The position numbers and the translations under genes were made by a program. DNA of 64,000 nucleotides from Curtobacterium sp. L6-1 (GTDB lineage: Bacteria; Actinomycetota; Actinomycetes; Actinomycetales; Microbacteriaceae), in NCBI RefSeq assembly GCF_018885305.1, contig NZ_CP076544.1:2728001-2792000 (forward strand), written 5' to 3'. The notes below the pieces were generated by a model. It was given only the letters and a program-made list of their open reading frames with translations. It ran no database searches and was not told the DNA's origin. Of this stretch, positions 1-9,385 are shown piece after piece (positions within the stretch are counted from its first letter, which is position 1; every line of letters starts with the position of its first letter).

Positions 1-1494
1 CTCGGTGAGCTTGAACACCGGGATGCCCGTGGCCTGCGCCAGGACCTCGGCGATGATGCCCTCGTCGACGGTGCCGGACGCGGCGACGTCACCGGCACGC
101 CACTGCTTCTCGAGGCGGAGACGCTCGCCGAGGAGCTTCTTCTCCTCGTCGCGCAGGCTCGCTGCCTTCTCGAAGTCCTGCTCCTCGATGGCCGCTTCCT
201 TCTGACCGCGGACCGTCGAGATCTTCTCGTCGAACTCGCGGAGCTCCGGCGGTGCGGACAGGATCGACAGGCGCAGGCGGGCGCCGGCCTCGTCGATCAG
301 GTCGATGGCCTTGTCCGGCAGGAAGCGGTCCTGCACGTAGCGGTCCGCCAGGTTCGCCGCGGAGACGATCGCCCCGTCGGTGATGGACACCTTGTGGAAC
401 GCCTCGTACTTGTCGCGGAGGCCCTTGAGGATGTTGATGGTGTGCGGCAGCGACGGCTCGTTGACCTGCACCGACTGGAAGCGGCGCTCGAGTGCGGCGT
501 CCTTCTCGAAGTGCTTGCGGTACTCGTCGAGCGTGGTGGCACCGATGGTCTGGAGCTCACCGCGGGCGAGGAGCGGCTTGAGGATGGAGGCCGCGTCGAT
601 CGCACCCTCGGCAGCGCCGGCACCGACGAGCGTGTGGATCTCGTCGATGAAGACGATGATGTCGCCGCGGGTGCGGATCTCCTTCGTGACCTTCTTGAGG
701 CGCTCCTCGAAGTCACCGCGGTAGCGGGACCCGGCGATGAGCGACCCGAGGTCGAGGGAGTAGAGCTGCTTGTCCTTCAGCGTCTCGGGCACGTCGCCCT
801 TGACGATCGCCTGGGCGAGGCCCTCGACGACGGCGGTCTTGCCCACGCCGGGCTCACCGATCAGGACGGGGTTGTTCTTGGAGCGGCGGGAGAGGATCTG
901 CATGACCCGCTCCATCTCCTTCTCGCGCCCGATGACGGGGTCGAGCTTGCCGTCGCGCGCAGCCTGGGTGAGGTTCCGACCGAACTGGTCGAGGACCTGC
1001 GAACCCTGCTGGGCATTCTGCTGCTGCTCGCCGCCGACGGCGACCGCTTCCTTGCCCTGGTAGCCGGACAGGAGCTGGATGACCTGCTGACGGACCCGGT
1101 TCAGGTCGGCGCCGAGCTTGACGAGGACCTGGGCTGCGACACCCTCGCCCTCGCGGATGAGGCCGAGCAGGATGTGCTCGGTCCCGATGTAGTTGTGGCC
1201 GAGCTGCAGCGCTTCGCGCAGGGACAGCTCGAGGACCTTCTTGGCGCGCGGCGTGAACGGGATGTGCCCGGTCGGCTGCTGCTGGCCCTGCCCGATGATG
1301 TCCTGCACCTGCTCGCGGACGGCATCGAGGGAGATACCGAGCGACTCCAGCGCCTTGGCGGCGACGCCCTCGCCCTCGTGGATGAGGCCGAGGAGGATGT
1401 GCTCCGTACCGATGTAGTTGTGGTTGAGCATCTTCGCTTCTTCTTGAGCGAGGACGACAACACGACGGGCCCGGTCGGTGAATCTCTCGAACAT
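1..1494 (-). CDS. clpC: ATP-dependent Clp protease ATP-binding subunit ClpC (C-terminal part outside window)
   Basis: Hsp100 unfoldase that feeds substrates to ClpP in the cytoplasm. The visible 498 codons begin [20 protein letters not shown]. Residues 1-145 form the Clp N domain with its two internal repeats, both containing [14 protein letters not shown]. Next comes the first AAA+ module, with Walker A GEPGVGKT near residue 212, Walker B IIIFIDEIH near 280 and a UVR-type segment near 435 that is typical of ClpC rather than ClpA or ClpB. The second AAA+ module lies beyond base 1. The start is ATG at 1494. A perfect inverted repeat lies 39-58 bp upstream of it. The gene is divergent from the NAD-kinase-like gene. 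Assignment is secure; only the 3' end is missing. Confidence 0.97.
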   Translation of the reverse strand, partial: MFERFTDRARRVVVLAQEEAKMLNHNYIGTEHILLGLIHEGEGVAAKALESLGISLDAVREQVQDIIGQGQQQPTGHIPFTPRAKKVLELSLREALQLGHNYIGTEHILLGLIREGEGVAAQVLVKLGADLNRVRQQVIQLLSGYQGKEAVAVGGEQQQNAQQGSQVLDQFGRNLTQAARDGKLDPVIGREKEMERVMQILSRRSKNNPVLIGEPGVGKTAVVEGLAQAIVKGDVPETLKDKQLYSLDLGSLIAGSRYRGDFEERLKKVTKEIRTRGDIIVFIDEIHTLVGAGAAEGAIDAASILKPLLARGELQTIGATTLDEYRKHFEKDAALERRFQSVQVNEPSLPHTINILKGLRDKYEAFHKVSITDGAIVSAANLADRYVQDRFLPDKAIDLIDEAGARLRLSILSAPPELREFDEKISTVRGQKEAAIEEQDFEKAASLRDEEKKLLGERLRLEKQWRAGDVAASGTVDEGIIAEVLAQATGIPVFKLTE

Positions 1495-1532
1495 GTGCTC
1501 TCCCTTGGCCCCGTTGGATCGGGGGCCGACAG

Positions 1533-1552
1533 CCGGACTCGTGTGAGTCCGG
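1533..1552. promoter_or_regulatory. Perfect inverted repeat in the clpC upstream region
   Basis: CCGGACTC-GTGT-GAGTCCGG, an 8-bp perfect dyad with a 4-nt spacer, lies 39-58 bp upstream of the clpC start. A second weaker hairpin (GGCCCC/GGGGCC, 1507-1527) lies between it and the start codon. It could be an operator for a heat-shock or ClgR-like regulator, or a 5'UTR stem. It does not match the ClgR or HspR consensus I know, so the regulator is unknown. Confidence 0.4.
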
Positions 1553-1719
1553 TCACGTACATCGAGACTAACCAGCGCTCCCCGTCAGGGCTGCCCCTGT
1601 TCGCCGTGGGCGTGACCTCGGTGCGCACGGCGCACCACGACCGTCCGGGAGGCCCGCCCCGGCTGCGGCAGGCAGCCCCCACCCGACGGTTCCCGACCCC
1701 GCCGGGTACGATCCGCAGC

Positions 1720-2652
1720 ATGGAGCAGCCCGTCGTCGGCCTCGTCGTCCACCCCTCGAAGAACGTGCAGGAGTCCGTCGACATCCTGGACCGCTGGAAC
1801 GCGTCCGGCGCCGGGCGGCTGATGGCCCGACGGATCGACGCAGCCCGGCTCCGGAGCGACATCGACGTGGTCGACGACGACGAGTTCACCGACCGGGTGG
1901 ACCTCGTCGTGGCCCTGGGCGGGGACGGCACCATGCTCGGGGCGATGCGCCTCGTCGCCCGGCGCCCGGTCCCGGTGCTCGGGGTCAACTACGGCAACGT
2001 CGGCTTCCTGGTGGAGATCGAACCGCCGGAGCTCGAGGCCGCGCTCGAACGGCTGTCGGCGGGCGAGTACCAGCTCGAGCCGCACCACGCCCTCGAGGCC
2101 CGTCTGTCCTGGGGTGGCGCGCGGACCGACTACCTGGCGTTCAACGACATCACGATCGTCCGTCGTCCGGGAGCGGGCCAGGTGTCCGCCGACCTCAGCG
2201 TGGGCGGGCTCGGCTACGGCTACTACCGGGCCGACGCGATCGTGGCCGCCACCCCCGCGGGCTCCACCGCCTACAACTACGCCGCGGGCGGCCCCGTCCT
2301 CTCCCCCGCGCTCTCCGGGTCCGTCGTGACCCCGGTCGCCCCGATGGCCGGCATCGACCGCTCCGTCGTGCTCGCCGCCCGGGAGCGCTACCGCTTCGAC
2401 ATCGCCGAGGGCACCCGCAGTGCCGCCCTCGAGGTCGACGGGCTCGTCGTGGGCGAGGTCGCGACCGGAGCCCAGCTCGAGGTCCGCCTGCGGAAGGACG
2501 CCGGCAGCGTGGTCCGGCTCGACGCCGAGCGGCACGGACGCACCGGGCGACTCAAGCTCGGCCTCCTCGACCTGCCCCTGCGTCCCGACCAGCTCATCGA
2601 GCTGATCCCGCACGACCTGCGGCAGAAGCTCCACCGCGAGACCGAGGACTGA
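1720..2652 (+). CDS. NAD kinase family protein
   Basis: Predicted ATP-dependent NAD(H) 2'-phosphorylation giving NADP(H), in the cytoplasm. The product is 310 aa, the usual size. It has the phosphate-binding GGDGTML motif near residue 66 and the second family signature TPAGSTAY near 180. The usual Asn-Glu pair of the nucleotide site reads FNDITI here (Asp for Glu). ATG at 1720 is chosen because the conserved N-terminal strand (VVGLVVHPSKN) begins immediately after it; the frame stays open far upstream, but that part is antisense to clpC. Most actinobacteria carry a more canonical ppnK beside recN, so this may be a second, divergent copy. It faces the sigma gene, with a hairpin between them. 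Confidence 0.85.
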   Translation: MEQPVVGLVVHPSKNVQESVDILDRWNASGAGRLMARRIDAARLRSDIDVVDDDEFTDRVDLVVALGGDGTMLGAMRLVARRPVPVLGVNYGNVGFLVEIEPPELEAALERLSAGEYQLEPHHALEARLSWGGARTDYLAFNDITIVRRPGAGQVSADLSVGGLGYGYYRADAIVAATPAGSTAYNYAAGGPVLSPALSGSVVTPVAPMAGIDRSVVLAARERYRFDIAEGTRSAALEVDGLVVGEVATGAQLEVRLRKDAGSVVRLDAERHGRTGRLKLGLLDLPLRPDQLIELIPHDLRQKLHRETED

Positions 2653-2703
2653 CGCGGTCCGCGCCTCCCGGCCCGGCCGTGCCGGAGCGGACGGGAGGCC
2701 CGT

Positions 2704-2750
2704 GGGACGACGGAAGGCCCGCCCGGTTCGCACCGGACGGGCCTCGTCCC
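2704..2750. terminator. Bidirectional terminator-like hairpin between convergent genes
   Basis: The outer arms GGGACGA and TCGTCCC enclose an inner stem AGGCCCG-C-CCGG / CCGG-A-CGGGCCT with a 6-nt loop. It lies between the NAD-kinase-like gene (+) and the sigma factor gene (-), so it could end both transcripts. There is no T-tract, as is common in high-GC actinobacteria. Confidence 0.55.
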
Positions 2751-2830
2751 ATCACCCCAGGGTCGTCTTCCCACGGATCGACCCGGATCCCCGCGCCGAC
2801 CCCTGACGGGGTCGGCCGAAGTCCGCTGAC

Positions 2831-3883
2831 CTACTCGGTCAGGTACAGCTGCATGTCCTGCGAGACCGCCTTGGCGAACAGACGCAGCTTGGCGCGCGAC
2901 TCGACACGGCTCACGGCCTGACGGGTCGTGTGCACGATCTTCGAGATCTCGTCGAGCGTCATCGGCTTGTCGTCGTCCAGGCCGTAGCGCATGCGGATCA
3001 CGTTGGCCTCGTCGCTCGGCAGTTCGGCGACGATGGAGCGGATGTCGCGGTGCAGGAGCGTCGTCTCGGTGAGCTCGTTCGGGCTCGCGGCGTCCTCGTC
3101 CTCGATGAAGTCACCGAGTTCGCTGTCGTCGGAGTCGCCGACCACCGTGTGGATCGAGACGGGCTCGTGCGAGCGGCCCTTGAGGTCGACGAGTTCCTCG
3201 ACGCTCATGCTCAGCTCGGCGGCCACTTCCTCCGGCATCGGCGCACGGCCGAGGTCGACGGTGAGGTCACGCTCGGTGCGCGAGATCTTGTTGATCAGCT
3301 CGACGGTGTGCACCGGGATGCGGATCGTGCGCGCCTTGTCGGCGAGACCACGCGAGATCGCCTGGCGGATCCACCAGGTGGCGTAGGTGGAGAACTTGTA
3401 GCCCTGCGTGAAGTCGAACTTCTCGACCGCACGGACCAGGCCGAGGTTCCCCTCCTGGATGACGTCCATGAACGGCAGCCCGCGCTGCGAGTAGCGCTTG
3501 GCGATGCTCACGACGAGGCGGAGGTTCGAGGTGATCATGCGCTCCTTGGCGCGCTCACCGTCGCGGACCAGCCAGCGCAGTTCGCGCTCGAGGGACTTCT
3601 CGAGGCCCGGCTCGGTGTGGAGCTTCTCCTCGGCGAACAGGCCGACCTCGATGCGACGGGCGATGTCCGCCTCTTCCTCGGCGGTGAGGAGCGCGAGGCG
3701 GCCGATGTGGCGGAGGTAGTCGCCGACCTGGTCGACGGAGGCTCCGCGGACGCCGGCGAGCTGCTCGTCCGCCTCGACCTCGGCGACGGTGTCGAGCGTG
3801 GTGGCCTCGGCGGAGGTGGTCTTGGTCGCTGCCTTCTTGGTGCGGCGCGAGGTGGTGCTGGGTGCGGCCGTTGCGATCGCCAT
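2831..3883 (-). CDS. RNA polymerase sigma-70 factor, SigB/HrdB-like (region 1.2-4)
   Basis: Product of 350 aa. After a low-complexity Ala/Thr/Lys-rich N-terminus of about 50 residues come region 1.2 (GDYLRHIGRLALLTAEEEAD) and region 2, with YKFSTYATWWIRQAI for -10 recognition and melting. Region 3 follows, then region 4.2 (TLDEISKIVHTTRQAVSRVE) for -35 contact. The absence of a long region 1.1 and the small size fit the group 2 sigma factor of actinobacteria (SigB-like) better than the primary SigA, though the primary factor of some Microbacteriaceae is also short. ATG at 3883 is preceded by GGGAG at good spacing; an upstream in-frame start adds 25 residues without family similarity. Dyads lie upstream at 4085-4098 and 4129-4138. 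Confidence 0.92.
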   Translation of the reverse strand: MAIATAAPSTTSRRTKKAATKTTSAEATTLDTVAEVEADEQLAGVRGASVDQVGDYLRHIGRLALLTAEEEADIARRIEVGLFAEEKLHTEPGLEKSLERELRWLVRDGERAKERMITSNLRLVVSIAKRYSQRGLPFMDVIQEGNLGLVRAVEKFDFTQGYKFSTYATWWIRQAISRGLADKARTIRIPVHTVELINKISRTERDLTVDLGRAPMPEEVAAELSMSVEELVDLKGRSHEPVSIHTVVGDSDDSELGDFIEDEDAASPNELTETTLLHRDIRSIVAELPSDEANVIRMRYGLDDDKPMTLDEISKIVHTTRQAVSRVESRAKLRLFAKAVSQDMQLYLTE

Positions 3884-4227
3884 GGTGACTCTCCCTGCCT
3901 GTGACGGTGATGGTCCTTCGTGGGCTGAGACCGAGTTTGGCGGGCCGGGGGTGTACCCCACAAACCCGCTGGATCGATTCCCAGCCTTCTCCGTGCTTCG
4001 TCATCGGGGGACAGGCGGCCGGGGCGCGGGTCGGGGCGCGGCAGCGTGCTCCTGATCGCCGTCACAGCGCGGATCGGCCGGGAATCACACGGGTGTGAGT
4101 CGCTGTGCACCCCGATCAGGGTCCGTGTACCCCGGGGTGCAACGTCATCCGGACAAGTGGAACGGGGTACGTCGTGCCGGATCGTGCGATCCGGCCGACG
4201 TACCCCGTTGAGGATGCCGCGGTGGTG
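3884..4227. other. Upstream region of the sigma factor gene, no gene seen
   Basis: About 340 bp without a convincing ORF. It holds TCACAC-GG-GTGTGA (4085-4098), a 6-bp dyad, and the 10-bp palindrome ACCCCGGGGT (4129-4138), both possible operators for the leftward sigma gene, plus the large hairpin listed separately at 4161-4209. Confidence 0.4.
4161..4209. terminator. Very strong 23-bp hairpin
   Basis: AACGGGGTACGTCG (4161-4174) pairs exactly with CGACGTACCCCGTT (4196-4209), and the interior GCCGGATCG/CGATCCGGC pairs as well. The result is a stem of about 23 bp with a single bulged T. It lies just 3' of the small minus-strand ORF ending at 4228 and upstream of the sigma gene, so it may be a terminator. 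It lacks a U-tract on either strand. Confidence 0.5.
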
Positions 4228-4359
4228 TCACCAGGACGGTTCGAGCCACCCGTCCCTGGCCTTGGAGACCTCGAGGTCGGCGTCGCGGTCGAACTCGTCG
4301 TACTCGCTCTCGATGTCGCCGACGAGGCTGCGTGATGCGGAGGGATGCAGGATGGACAT
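4228..4359 (-). CDS. Small acidic hypothetical protein, 43 aa
   Basis: No family recognised. The product starts MSILHPSASRSLVGDIESEY and is rich in Asp/Glu, with a Trp-containing C-terminus. Third codon positions are almost all G or C, as in real genes here, which is the main support. ATG 4359 has no good ribosome site, and a GTG at 4374 is an alternative start. A strong hairpin follows the stop. The open frame continues upstream across the 18-bp repeat array, but that part looks non-coding. Confidence 0.4.
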   Translation of the reverse strand: MSILHPSASRSLVGDIESEYDEFDRDADLEVSKARDGWLEPSW

Positions 4360-4456
4360 GCCGACGATGCTCACACCGGGGTGCGACGACGGCGTGAACG
4401 CGGGGTGACCGGCACACCACGGACCGGTGGCGGGACCGGTCGTGCGCAGGTGTGGC

Positions 4457-4510
4457 CCGGACGGGCCCGGGTCACCGGACGGGCCCGGGTCACCGGACGG
4501 GCCCGGGTTA
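4457..4510. repeat. Three tandem copies of an 18-bp unit
   Basis: The unit is CCGGACGGGCCCGGGTCA, at 4457-4474, 4475-4492 and 4493-4510. The last copy ends TTA instead of TCA, and that TTA is the TAA stop of the adjacent minus-strand membrane-protein gene. The array therefore begins inside the gene's stop codon and extends downstream of it. Confidence 0.9.
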
Positions 4511-4711
4511 CTCGGCGCTCGTGGGGGCTGAGGTGGTGACGCCGCGCTCGCGCTCGAAGCGGGCGCGCTCCTCGGCCTCGATCTTCGCGTAGGCGGTGCG
4601 CTCGCTCCGGTCGGCACGGATGATCGCGCGCATGATGAACCAGAAGATCAGCCCGAGCAGGACGGTCGGGGTCAGGGCGAAGACGATCCCACTCACGAGT
4701 CCATTCGGCAC
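4508..4711 (-). CDS. Small single-pass membrane protein, 67 aa
   Basis: One hydrophobic helix spans about residues 8-30 (IVFALTPTVLLGLIFWFIM). A charged cytoplasmic tail rich in Arg and Glu follows (residues 31-58), likely helical, and then a Thr/Ser/Pro end. Small proteins of this shape are common next to lysS in related actinobacteria, but I do not know a function. It starts 40 bp downstream of the lysS stop in the same direction and is probably cotranscribed. Confidence 0.75.
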   Translation of the reverse strand: MPNGLVSGIVFALTPTVLLGLIFWFIMRAIIRADRSERTAYAKIEAEERARFERERGVTTSAPTSAE

Positions 4712-4750
4712 GCGATCATCGTACCTCGCCCCGCCCGGGGCCCGGCTGCG

Positions 4751-6277
4751 CTACTTGACGAGCGGGAACAGGATCGTCTCGCGGATGCCCAGGCCCGTGA
4801 TCGCCATGAGCAGGCGGTCGATGCCCATGCCCATGCCACCCGACGGCGGCATCGCGTGCTCGAGCGCGCGGAGGAAGTCCTCGTCGACGCGCATCGCCTC
4901 GGGGTCGCCGTTGGCGGCGAGCCGTGCCTGCTCGACGAAGCGTTCGCGCTGCACGACCGGGTCGACGAGCTCCGAGTACGCGGTGCCGAGCTCGAAGCCG
5001 CGGACGTACAGGTCCCACTTCTCGACGACGCCCGGACGGGTGCGGTGCTGCCGGGTGAGCGGCGAGGTGTCCACCGGGAAGTTCATGACGAAGGTCGGGG
5101 CGTGCAGCCGGTCGCCGTTGAAGTGCTCCCAGAGCTCCTCGACGTACTTGCCGTGCGTGGCGTGCGCGACCTCGACGCCCTCGGCCGCGGCGAGCGCCTG
5201 CAGCTCGGACAGCGGCGTCTCGGGCGTGATCTCGCGACCGGCGGCCTCGGACAGGGACCCGTACATGTCCATCCGGGCCCACTCGCCCCCGAGGTCGTAC
5301 TCCGAGCCGTCGGGCAGCGTGACGACCAGCGATCCGCCGGTGACCGCGCGCGTGGCGTTCTGCACGAGTTCCTGCGTCAGGTCGGCCATCTGCTCGTAGT
5401 TGCCGTACGCCTGGTACGCCTCGACCATCGCGAACTCGGGCGAGTGCGACGAGTCGGCGCCCTCGTTGCGGAAGTTCCGGTTGATCTCGAACACCCGGTC
5501 GATGCCGCCGACGACGGCGCGCTTGAGGAACAGCTCGGGTGCGATGCGGAGGAACAGCTCCGTGTCGAAGGCGTTCGAGTGCGTGACGAACGGCCGGGCC
5601 GAGGCGCCACCGTGCTGGGTCTGCAGCATCGGGGTCTCGACCTCGAGGTACTCGTGCGCGGCGAAGGTCGCCCGGAGCGAGGCCATCACGGCGGCGCGGG
5701 CACGGACGGTCCGACGGGCGTCGTCGCGGACGATGAGGTCGAGGTACCGCTGGCGGACGCGGGTCTCCTCGTTGAGCTCGTTGTGCAGGTTCGGCAGCGG
5801 CAGGATCGCCTTGGCCGCGATCGCCCACTCGTCGACCATGATGCTCAGCTCGCCGCGGCGGGAGGAGATCACCCGTCCGTGCACGAACACGTGGTCGCCG
5901 AGGTCGACGAACTCCTTCCAGCGGGCCAGCGACTCGTCGCCGACCTCGGCCAGCGAGACCATCGCCTGGACGCGGGCCCCGTCGCCGGACTGCAGCGTGG
6001 CGAAGCAGAGCTTGCCGGTGTTGCGGGAGAACACGATGCGACCGGCGACACCGACGACGTCCTCGGTCTCCTGGCCGGTCTCGAGGTCGGCGTACTGCTC
6101 GCGGACCGCGGGGATCGTCGTCGTGAGGGGCAGCTCGGCCGGGTAGGCCTCGACACCGGACTCGAGCAGCCGCGCACGCTTGTCGAGGCGTACCTGTCGC
6201 TGCTCGCTGGTCTCCTGTTCGACCAGGGCGGCGGCGTCGGCGATCGCGGTCTCGGTGGGGGCGGTCTCGTCGGTCAT
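4751..6277 (-). CDS. lysS: Lysyl-tRNA synthetase, class II
   Basis: Charges tRNA-Lys with lysine in the cytoplasm. At 508 aa it has the normal bacterial LysRS length. The N-terminal OB-fold anticodon-binding domain (about 60-170) contains [20 protein letters not shown]. The class II catalytic core follows, with motif 2 [19 protein letters not shown] near residue 275 and motif 3 [16 protein letters not shown] at the C-terminus. The start is ATG at 6277. The 70-bp gap to the DUF2520-type gene upstream and the same strand suggest it ends the long folate-operon transcript, as in mycobacteria, where lysS lies between the panC region and clpC1. Confidence 0.98.
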   Translation of the reverse strand: MTDETAPTETAIADAAALVEQETSEQRQVRLDKRARLLESGVEAYPAELPLTTTIPAVREQYADLETGQETEDVVGVAGRIVFSRNTGKLCFATLQSGDGARVQAMVSLAEVGDESLARWKEFVDLGDHVFVHGRVISSRRGELSIMVDEWAIAAKAILPLPNLHNELNEETRVRQRYLDLIVRDDARRTVRARAAVMASLRATFAAHEYLEVETPMLQTQHGGASARPFVTHSNAFDTELFLRIAPELFLKRAVVGGIDRVFEINRNFRNEGADSSHSPEFAMVEAYQAYGNYEQMADLTQELVQNATRAVTGGSLVVTLPDGSEYDLGGEWARMDMYGSLSEAAGREITPETPLSELQALAAAEGVEVAHATHGKYVEELWEHFNGDRLHAPTFVMNFPVDTSPLTRQHRTRPGVVEKWDLYVRGFELGTAYSELVDPVVQRERFVEQARLAANGDPEAMRVDEDFLRALEHAMPPSGGMGMGIDRLLMAITGLGIRETILFPLVK

Positions 6278-6348
6278 GCGGGTGCGGCTCCGGAGGTCGT
6301 GGGGGATCGCGTCGATGCTACCCGTCCGGCCGCACTCCCCCGGCGCGC

Positions 6349-7041
6349 TCAGAGCACCGACTGCCCGTCGGCCGCGGTCAGCGCGTTGTCGACGGCCGAG
6401 CGCACGAGCGCGCCGAGCACGCGCCCGGGGTGCTCCACGCCGATGCCGGCGAGCGTGCCGGCGGACTGGTCGACGATCGCGGTCGAGAAGCTCACCGCCG
6501 CGCGGACGGCGTCGGCGTACGCGGGGCGGTCCTGCTCGGCGACGACGAACGGCTCGGCACCCATCTCGACGACGAGCGCTTGGGCGATGGGCAGCACCGG
6601 TGCGGGGGCGGTCACGGCGCAGTAGGCGTCGCGGAGCCGGGCGAGGTCGACGCTCGTCCCGGTGAACGCCATCGCCGGGTGGATCGCGAGGGGGATGGCG
6701 CCGGACCGCATCGCCGGCGCCAGGACGTCGACGCCGTGGTCGGGGCTCGTGTGCACGACGAGCTGCCCCGGCTGCCAGATGCCCGCGTCCGCCAGGCCCT
6801 GCACGAGCGACGGCAGCTGGTCGTCCGAGACGGCGAGGAGCACGAGCTCGCTGCGCTCGACGAGCTCGGGGGTGCCGAGCACGGGTGCGCCGGGCAGCAT
6901 CGCCTCGGCGCGGTCGCGGCCGGCCGCGGAGACGGCGGTGATCCCGACGACGGCATGCTCGGCGTTCGCGAGCGCGGCGCCGAGCACGGGGCCGACCCGT
7001 CCGGCGCCGACGATGCCGACGCCGAGTCGTCCCGCCCTCAC
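6349..7041 (-). CDS. Rossmann-fold and DUF2520 domain-containing protein
   Basis: 230 aa. The N-terminal Rossmann domain has [17 protein letters not shown]-terminal helical DUF2520-type domain follows, with the family's [10 protein letters not shown] segment. Members resemble pyrroline-5-carboxylate and ketopantoate reductases and sit next to panC in many actinobacteria; the substrate is unproven. The start is GTG at 7041, overlapping the TGA of the PH-domain gene by 4 bp, which implies translational coupling. No panC or panD follows here, unlike in mycobacteria. Confidence 0.85.
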   Translation of the reverse strand: MRAGRLGVGIVGAGRVGPVLGAALANAEHAVVGITAVSAAGRDRAEAMLPGAPVLGTPELVERSELVLLAVSDDQLPSLVQGLADAGIWQPGQLVVHTSPDHGVDVLAPAMRSGAIPLAIHPAMAFTGTSVDLARLRDAYCAVTAPAPVLPIAQALVVEMGAEPFVVAEQDRPAYADAVRAAVSFSTAIVDQSAGTLAGIGVEHPGRVLGALVRSAVDNALTAADGQSVL

Positions 7042-8807
7042 CGGACGGCTCCCGGCCACGGGACCCCGTGCCAGTCGGGAGGCCCGTCCTGCGTCAGCCA
7101 CGCGGGCCTCGGCCGGCCGTCGGGCCGGCCTCCCCAGCCCGGCCCGGCCACCAGGTGACCGTGCGCCGACGTGTCGGTGGCTGGGCGGGCCTCCTGGCCG
7201 TCGCGCCAGCGGTGCGTGGTGTCGGCGGCCGCGGCCTCGACCGCGCGCTCCGTCGTGCCCGACCAGAGGCGCTGCGCGTCCCCCGCGTCGAGCGCACCGA
7301 CGCGGGCGGACACCGGACCCGACACGGTGTGCACGTGCACCGACGCCAGCCGGAGCGCCCGCTCCACCGGCCCCTGCGTCACCTTGACGCTCTGCACGCG
7401 CGGCAGCGGGACCACGACGAGCGAGCGCCAGACGGCACCGAGCCGCAGCAGCACGGCACCCGGCACGAAGCGGTACCCGTTCCGCGACGCCGAGAACGGC
7501 CGCAGCCACCGGCCACGGCGCGGCGAGTGCACGAAGCCGCCGCGGTCGCCGGTGGTGGTGAGGCTGTCGTCGACGACGCCCACCGCCTCGGCCGAGCCCT
7601 CGCGCAGACGCTCCATCGACGCCGCCGGGCCGACGACGGCCGAGCCGACCAGCTCCGGCAGGATGATCTCGAGCACCTGACGGACGTCCGCGGCCGTGCC
7701 GACGGGCAGCACGATGGACGACACCTGCTGGTTCGTGGAGGCCCCGTTGCCGGCGTTCGTCGCCCGGTTGATGCGGACGTCCCACCAGCCGAACGGCCGC
7801 CAGAGCAGCGGCTGCGCGACGCTCACGGCGTGGATGCGTCCGGGCGGCAGCGTCTCGTTCGAGGTCGAGAACAGCCCGAAGCCGATCCGGATGCCGTCGC
7901 GGGTCTCCGCGATCGTGTACCGGAGCGACTTCGAGAACTTGCGGACGTAGTAGCCGCCGGCGCCGATGACGGCGGGGAACAGCGACACGAGCAGGAAGTA
8001 CTGCCCGGTCAGGCTGATGCTCACGATGATCGCGACGACGAGCAGCAGGATGACGACCGTCGTGCCGGAGAGCAGCATCGACGCGATGAGGCGACCGGGG
8101 TGCACCCGGACGACGCGGCTCGCGTGCACGGCCTCGGGATCGAGCTCCGGGGCGAGGAAGTCGTCGACGCGCCCCTGGAAGACCCCGCCGGCGGCCGCGG
8201 CGGACCGGGACTGCTCCGGGTCCTTCGCGCCCGAGGCCAGCACGAGGATGCGCTGCCGCAGGTCGTCCGCCGCCTTGGCCCCGAGGTAGGCGAGCTGGAC
8301 GTTCGCGTCGTTGCCGGCCTGCGCGATCTCGAGCTTCGCCGTGCCGAACAGCCGCGGGACGAGCGGGCGGGAGATGTTGATGCCCTGGATGCGGTCGAGC
8401 CGGGCCTTGCGGTGCGTGCGGAACACGACGCCCGAGCGGACCTCGACGATCTCGCCGGTCACCCGGAACTCGTGCATCCGCCAGGAGAGGGTGAAGAGCC
8501 CCAGCAGCACCAGGAGGAGCACGACCACGCCGAGCAGCACCCAGCCGACGACCCCGTGCTCGTAGACGTAGCGGACCGGGTCGCCGTCCTCCTGCGGGCC
8601 GCCCTCGCCCGGGATGAAGACCTCGACGATCTGGTCGCGCAGGTTGTTGAGCACGTAGCCGAGGATGACGACGAGGAAGATGCCGCCCTTGAGCAGCGGC
8701 GTGAGCGGGTGCAGGCGGTGCCACTCGCCGTCGGTGAGGGGCGCTGCCGCCACCGCGTCGCCCTTGCGGGGCGGCGCGGGCAGGGGCGCGTCGGGCCGGA
8801 ACGTCAC
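7038..8807 (-). CDS. PH domain-containing membrane protein, YdbT-like
   Basis: 589 aa integral membrane protein. A hydrophobic helix lies at about residues 40-60, with a second near 85-105, a central hydrophobic pair at about 240-290, and three bacterial PH (bPH2/DUF304) modules distributed between and after them. The first module includes [20 protein letters not shown], and later ones include [19 protein letters not shown]. YdbT/YdbS pairs are conserved in Gram-positive bacteria without a firmly known role. It starts 7 bp downstream of its smaller partner gene, and its stop overlaps the DUF2520 gene start. Confidence 0.88.
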   Translation of the reverse strand: MTFRPDAPLPAPPRKGDAVAAAPLTDGEWHRLHPLTPLLKGGIFLVVILGYVLNNLRDQIVEVFIPGEGGPQEDGDPVRYVYEHGVVGWVLLGVVVLLLVLLGLFTLSWRMHEFRVTGEIVEVRSGVVFRTHRKARLDRIQGINISRPLVPRLFGTAKLEIAQAGNDANVQLAYLGAKAADDLRQRILVLASGAKDPEQSRSAAAAGGVFQGRVDDFLAPELDPEAVHASRVVRVHPGRLIASMLLSGTTVVILLLVVAIIVSISLTGQYFLLVSLFPAVIGAGGYYVRKFSKSLRYTIAETRDGIRIGFGLFSTSNETLPPGRIHAVSVAQPLLWRPFGWWDVRINRATNAGNGASTNQQVSSIVLPVGTAADVRQVLEIILPELVGSAVVGPAASMERLREGSAEAVGVVDDSLTTTGDRGGFVHSPRRGRWLRPFSASRNGYRFVPGAVLLRLGAVWRSLVVVPLPRVQSVKVTQGPVERALRLASVHVHTVSGPVSARVGALDAGDAQRLWSGTTERAVEAAAADTTHRWRDGQEARPATDTSAHGHLVAGPGWGGRPDGRPRPAWLTQDGPPDWHGVPWPGAVR

Positions 8808-8814
8808 GGTGGGC

Positions 8815-9336
8815 CTACAGTCCGGCGCGCCGGGACTCGGCGAGCTCGACCAGCCGGTCGCGCAGCTCGTCGGCCTGGCCGGCGGGGATGCCCGGGATGC
8901 GGATGTTCGACGACGCCGCCGCGGTGACGAACTTCAGCTCGCTCATCCCGAGCGCCCGGTCGAGCGGTCCCCGGTTCACGTCGACGAGCTGCAGGCGGCC
9001 GTAGGGCACCGCGGTGAAGCGCTGCCACATCAGCCCGCGGCGGAGGACGAGGTCGTCGTCGCGCAGCGCGTAGCCGATGGAGCGGATGCGCCGCGGGGTG
9101 AGGAGGGCGGTGACGAGCGTGACGATGCCGACCGCGGCCCCGATGAGGAACCAGACGAGGCCCGCCGTGCCGCCCGTGCCGCCGCTCGCGACACCGAGGA
9201 GCACGAGCCCCGCGGTCACGATGCCGCCCACCAGGACGGTCCCGACCAGGTCGGTCCAGACCAGCTTCGCGGAGACCCGCGTCCAGCTGACGTCGTGCAG
9301 GCCGAGGCCGCTCTCGTCGAGTCGTTCGCGCGGCAT
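8815..9336 (-). CDS. PH domain-containing membrane protein, YdbS-like
   Basis: 173 aa. Two transmembrane helices span about residues 30-52 and 62-84, then comes one bPH2 domain with the typical YALRDDDLVLRRGLMWQRF and VPYGRLQLVDVNRGPLDRAL. It forms a pair with the 589-aa YdbT-like gene 7 bp downstream, and the two probably act together at the membrane. Family assignment is good; biochemical role unknown. The 49-bp gap from the DUF3180 gene and shared strand place it in the folate operon. Confidence 0.88.
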   Translation of the reverse strand: MPRERLDESGLGLHDVSWTRVSAKLVWTDLVGTVLVGGIVTAGLVLLGVASGGTGGTAGLVWFLIGAAVGIVTLVTALLTPRRIRSIGYALRDDDLVLRRGLMWQRFTAVPYGRLQLVDVNRGPLDRALGMSELKFVTAAASSNIRIPGIPAGQADELRDRLVELAESRRAGL

Positions 9337-9385
9337 CGGGGTCTCCTGGTCTGCGGTGATCGGTCCTCGTCGACCGGCAGGACGG

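Noticed and set aside
394..1719. Long plus-strand open frame running into the NAD-kinase-like gene
   Set aside because: It is antisense to clpC and exists only because of GC-rich codon structure. The family homology starts at 1720.
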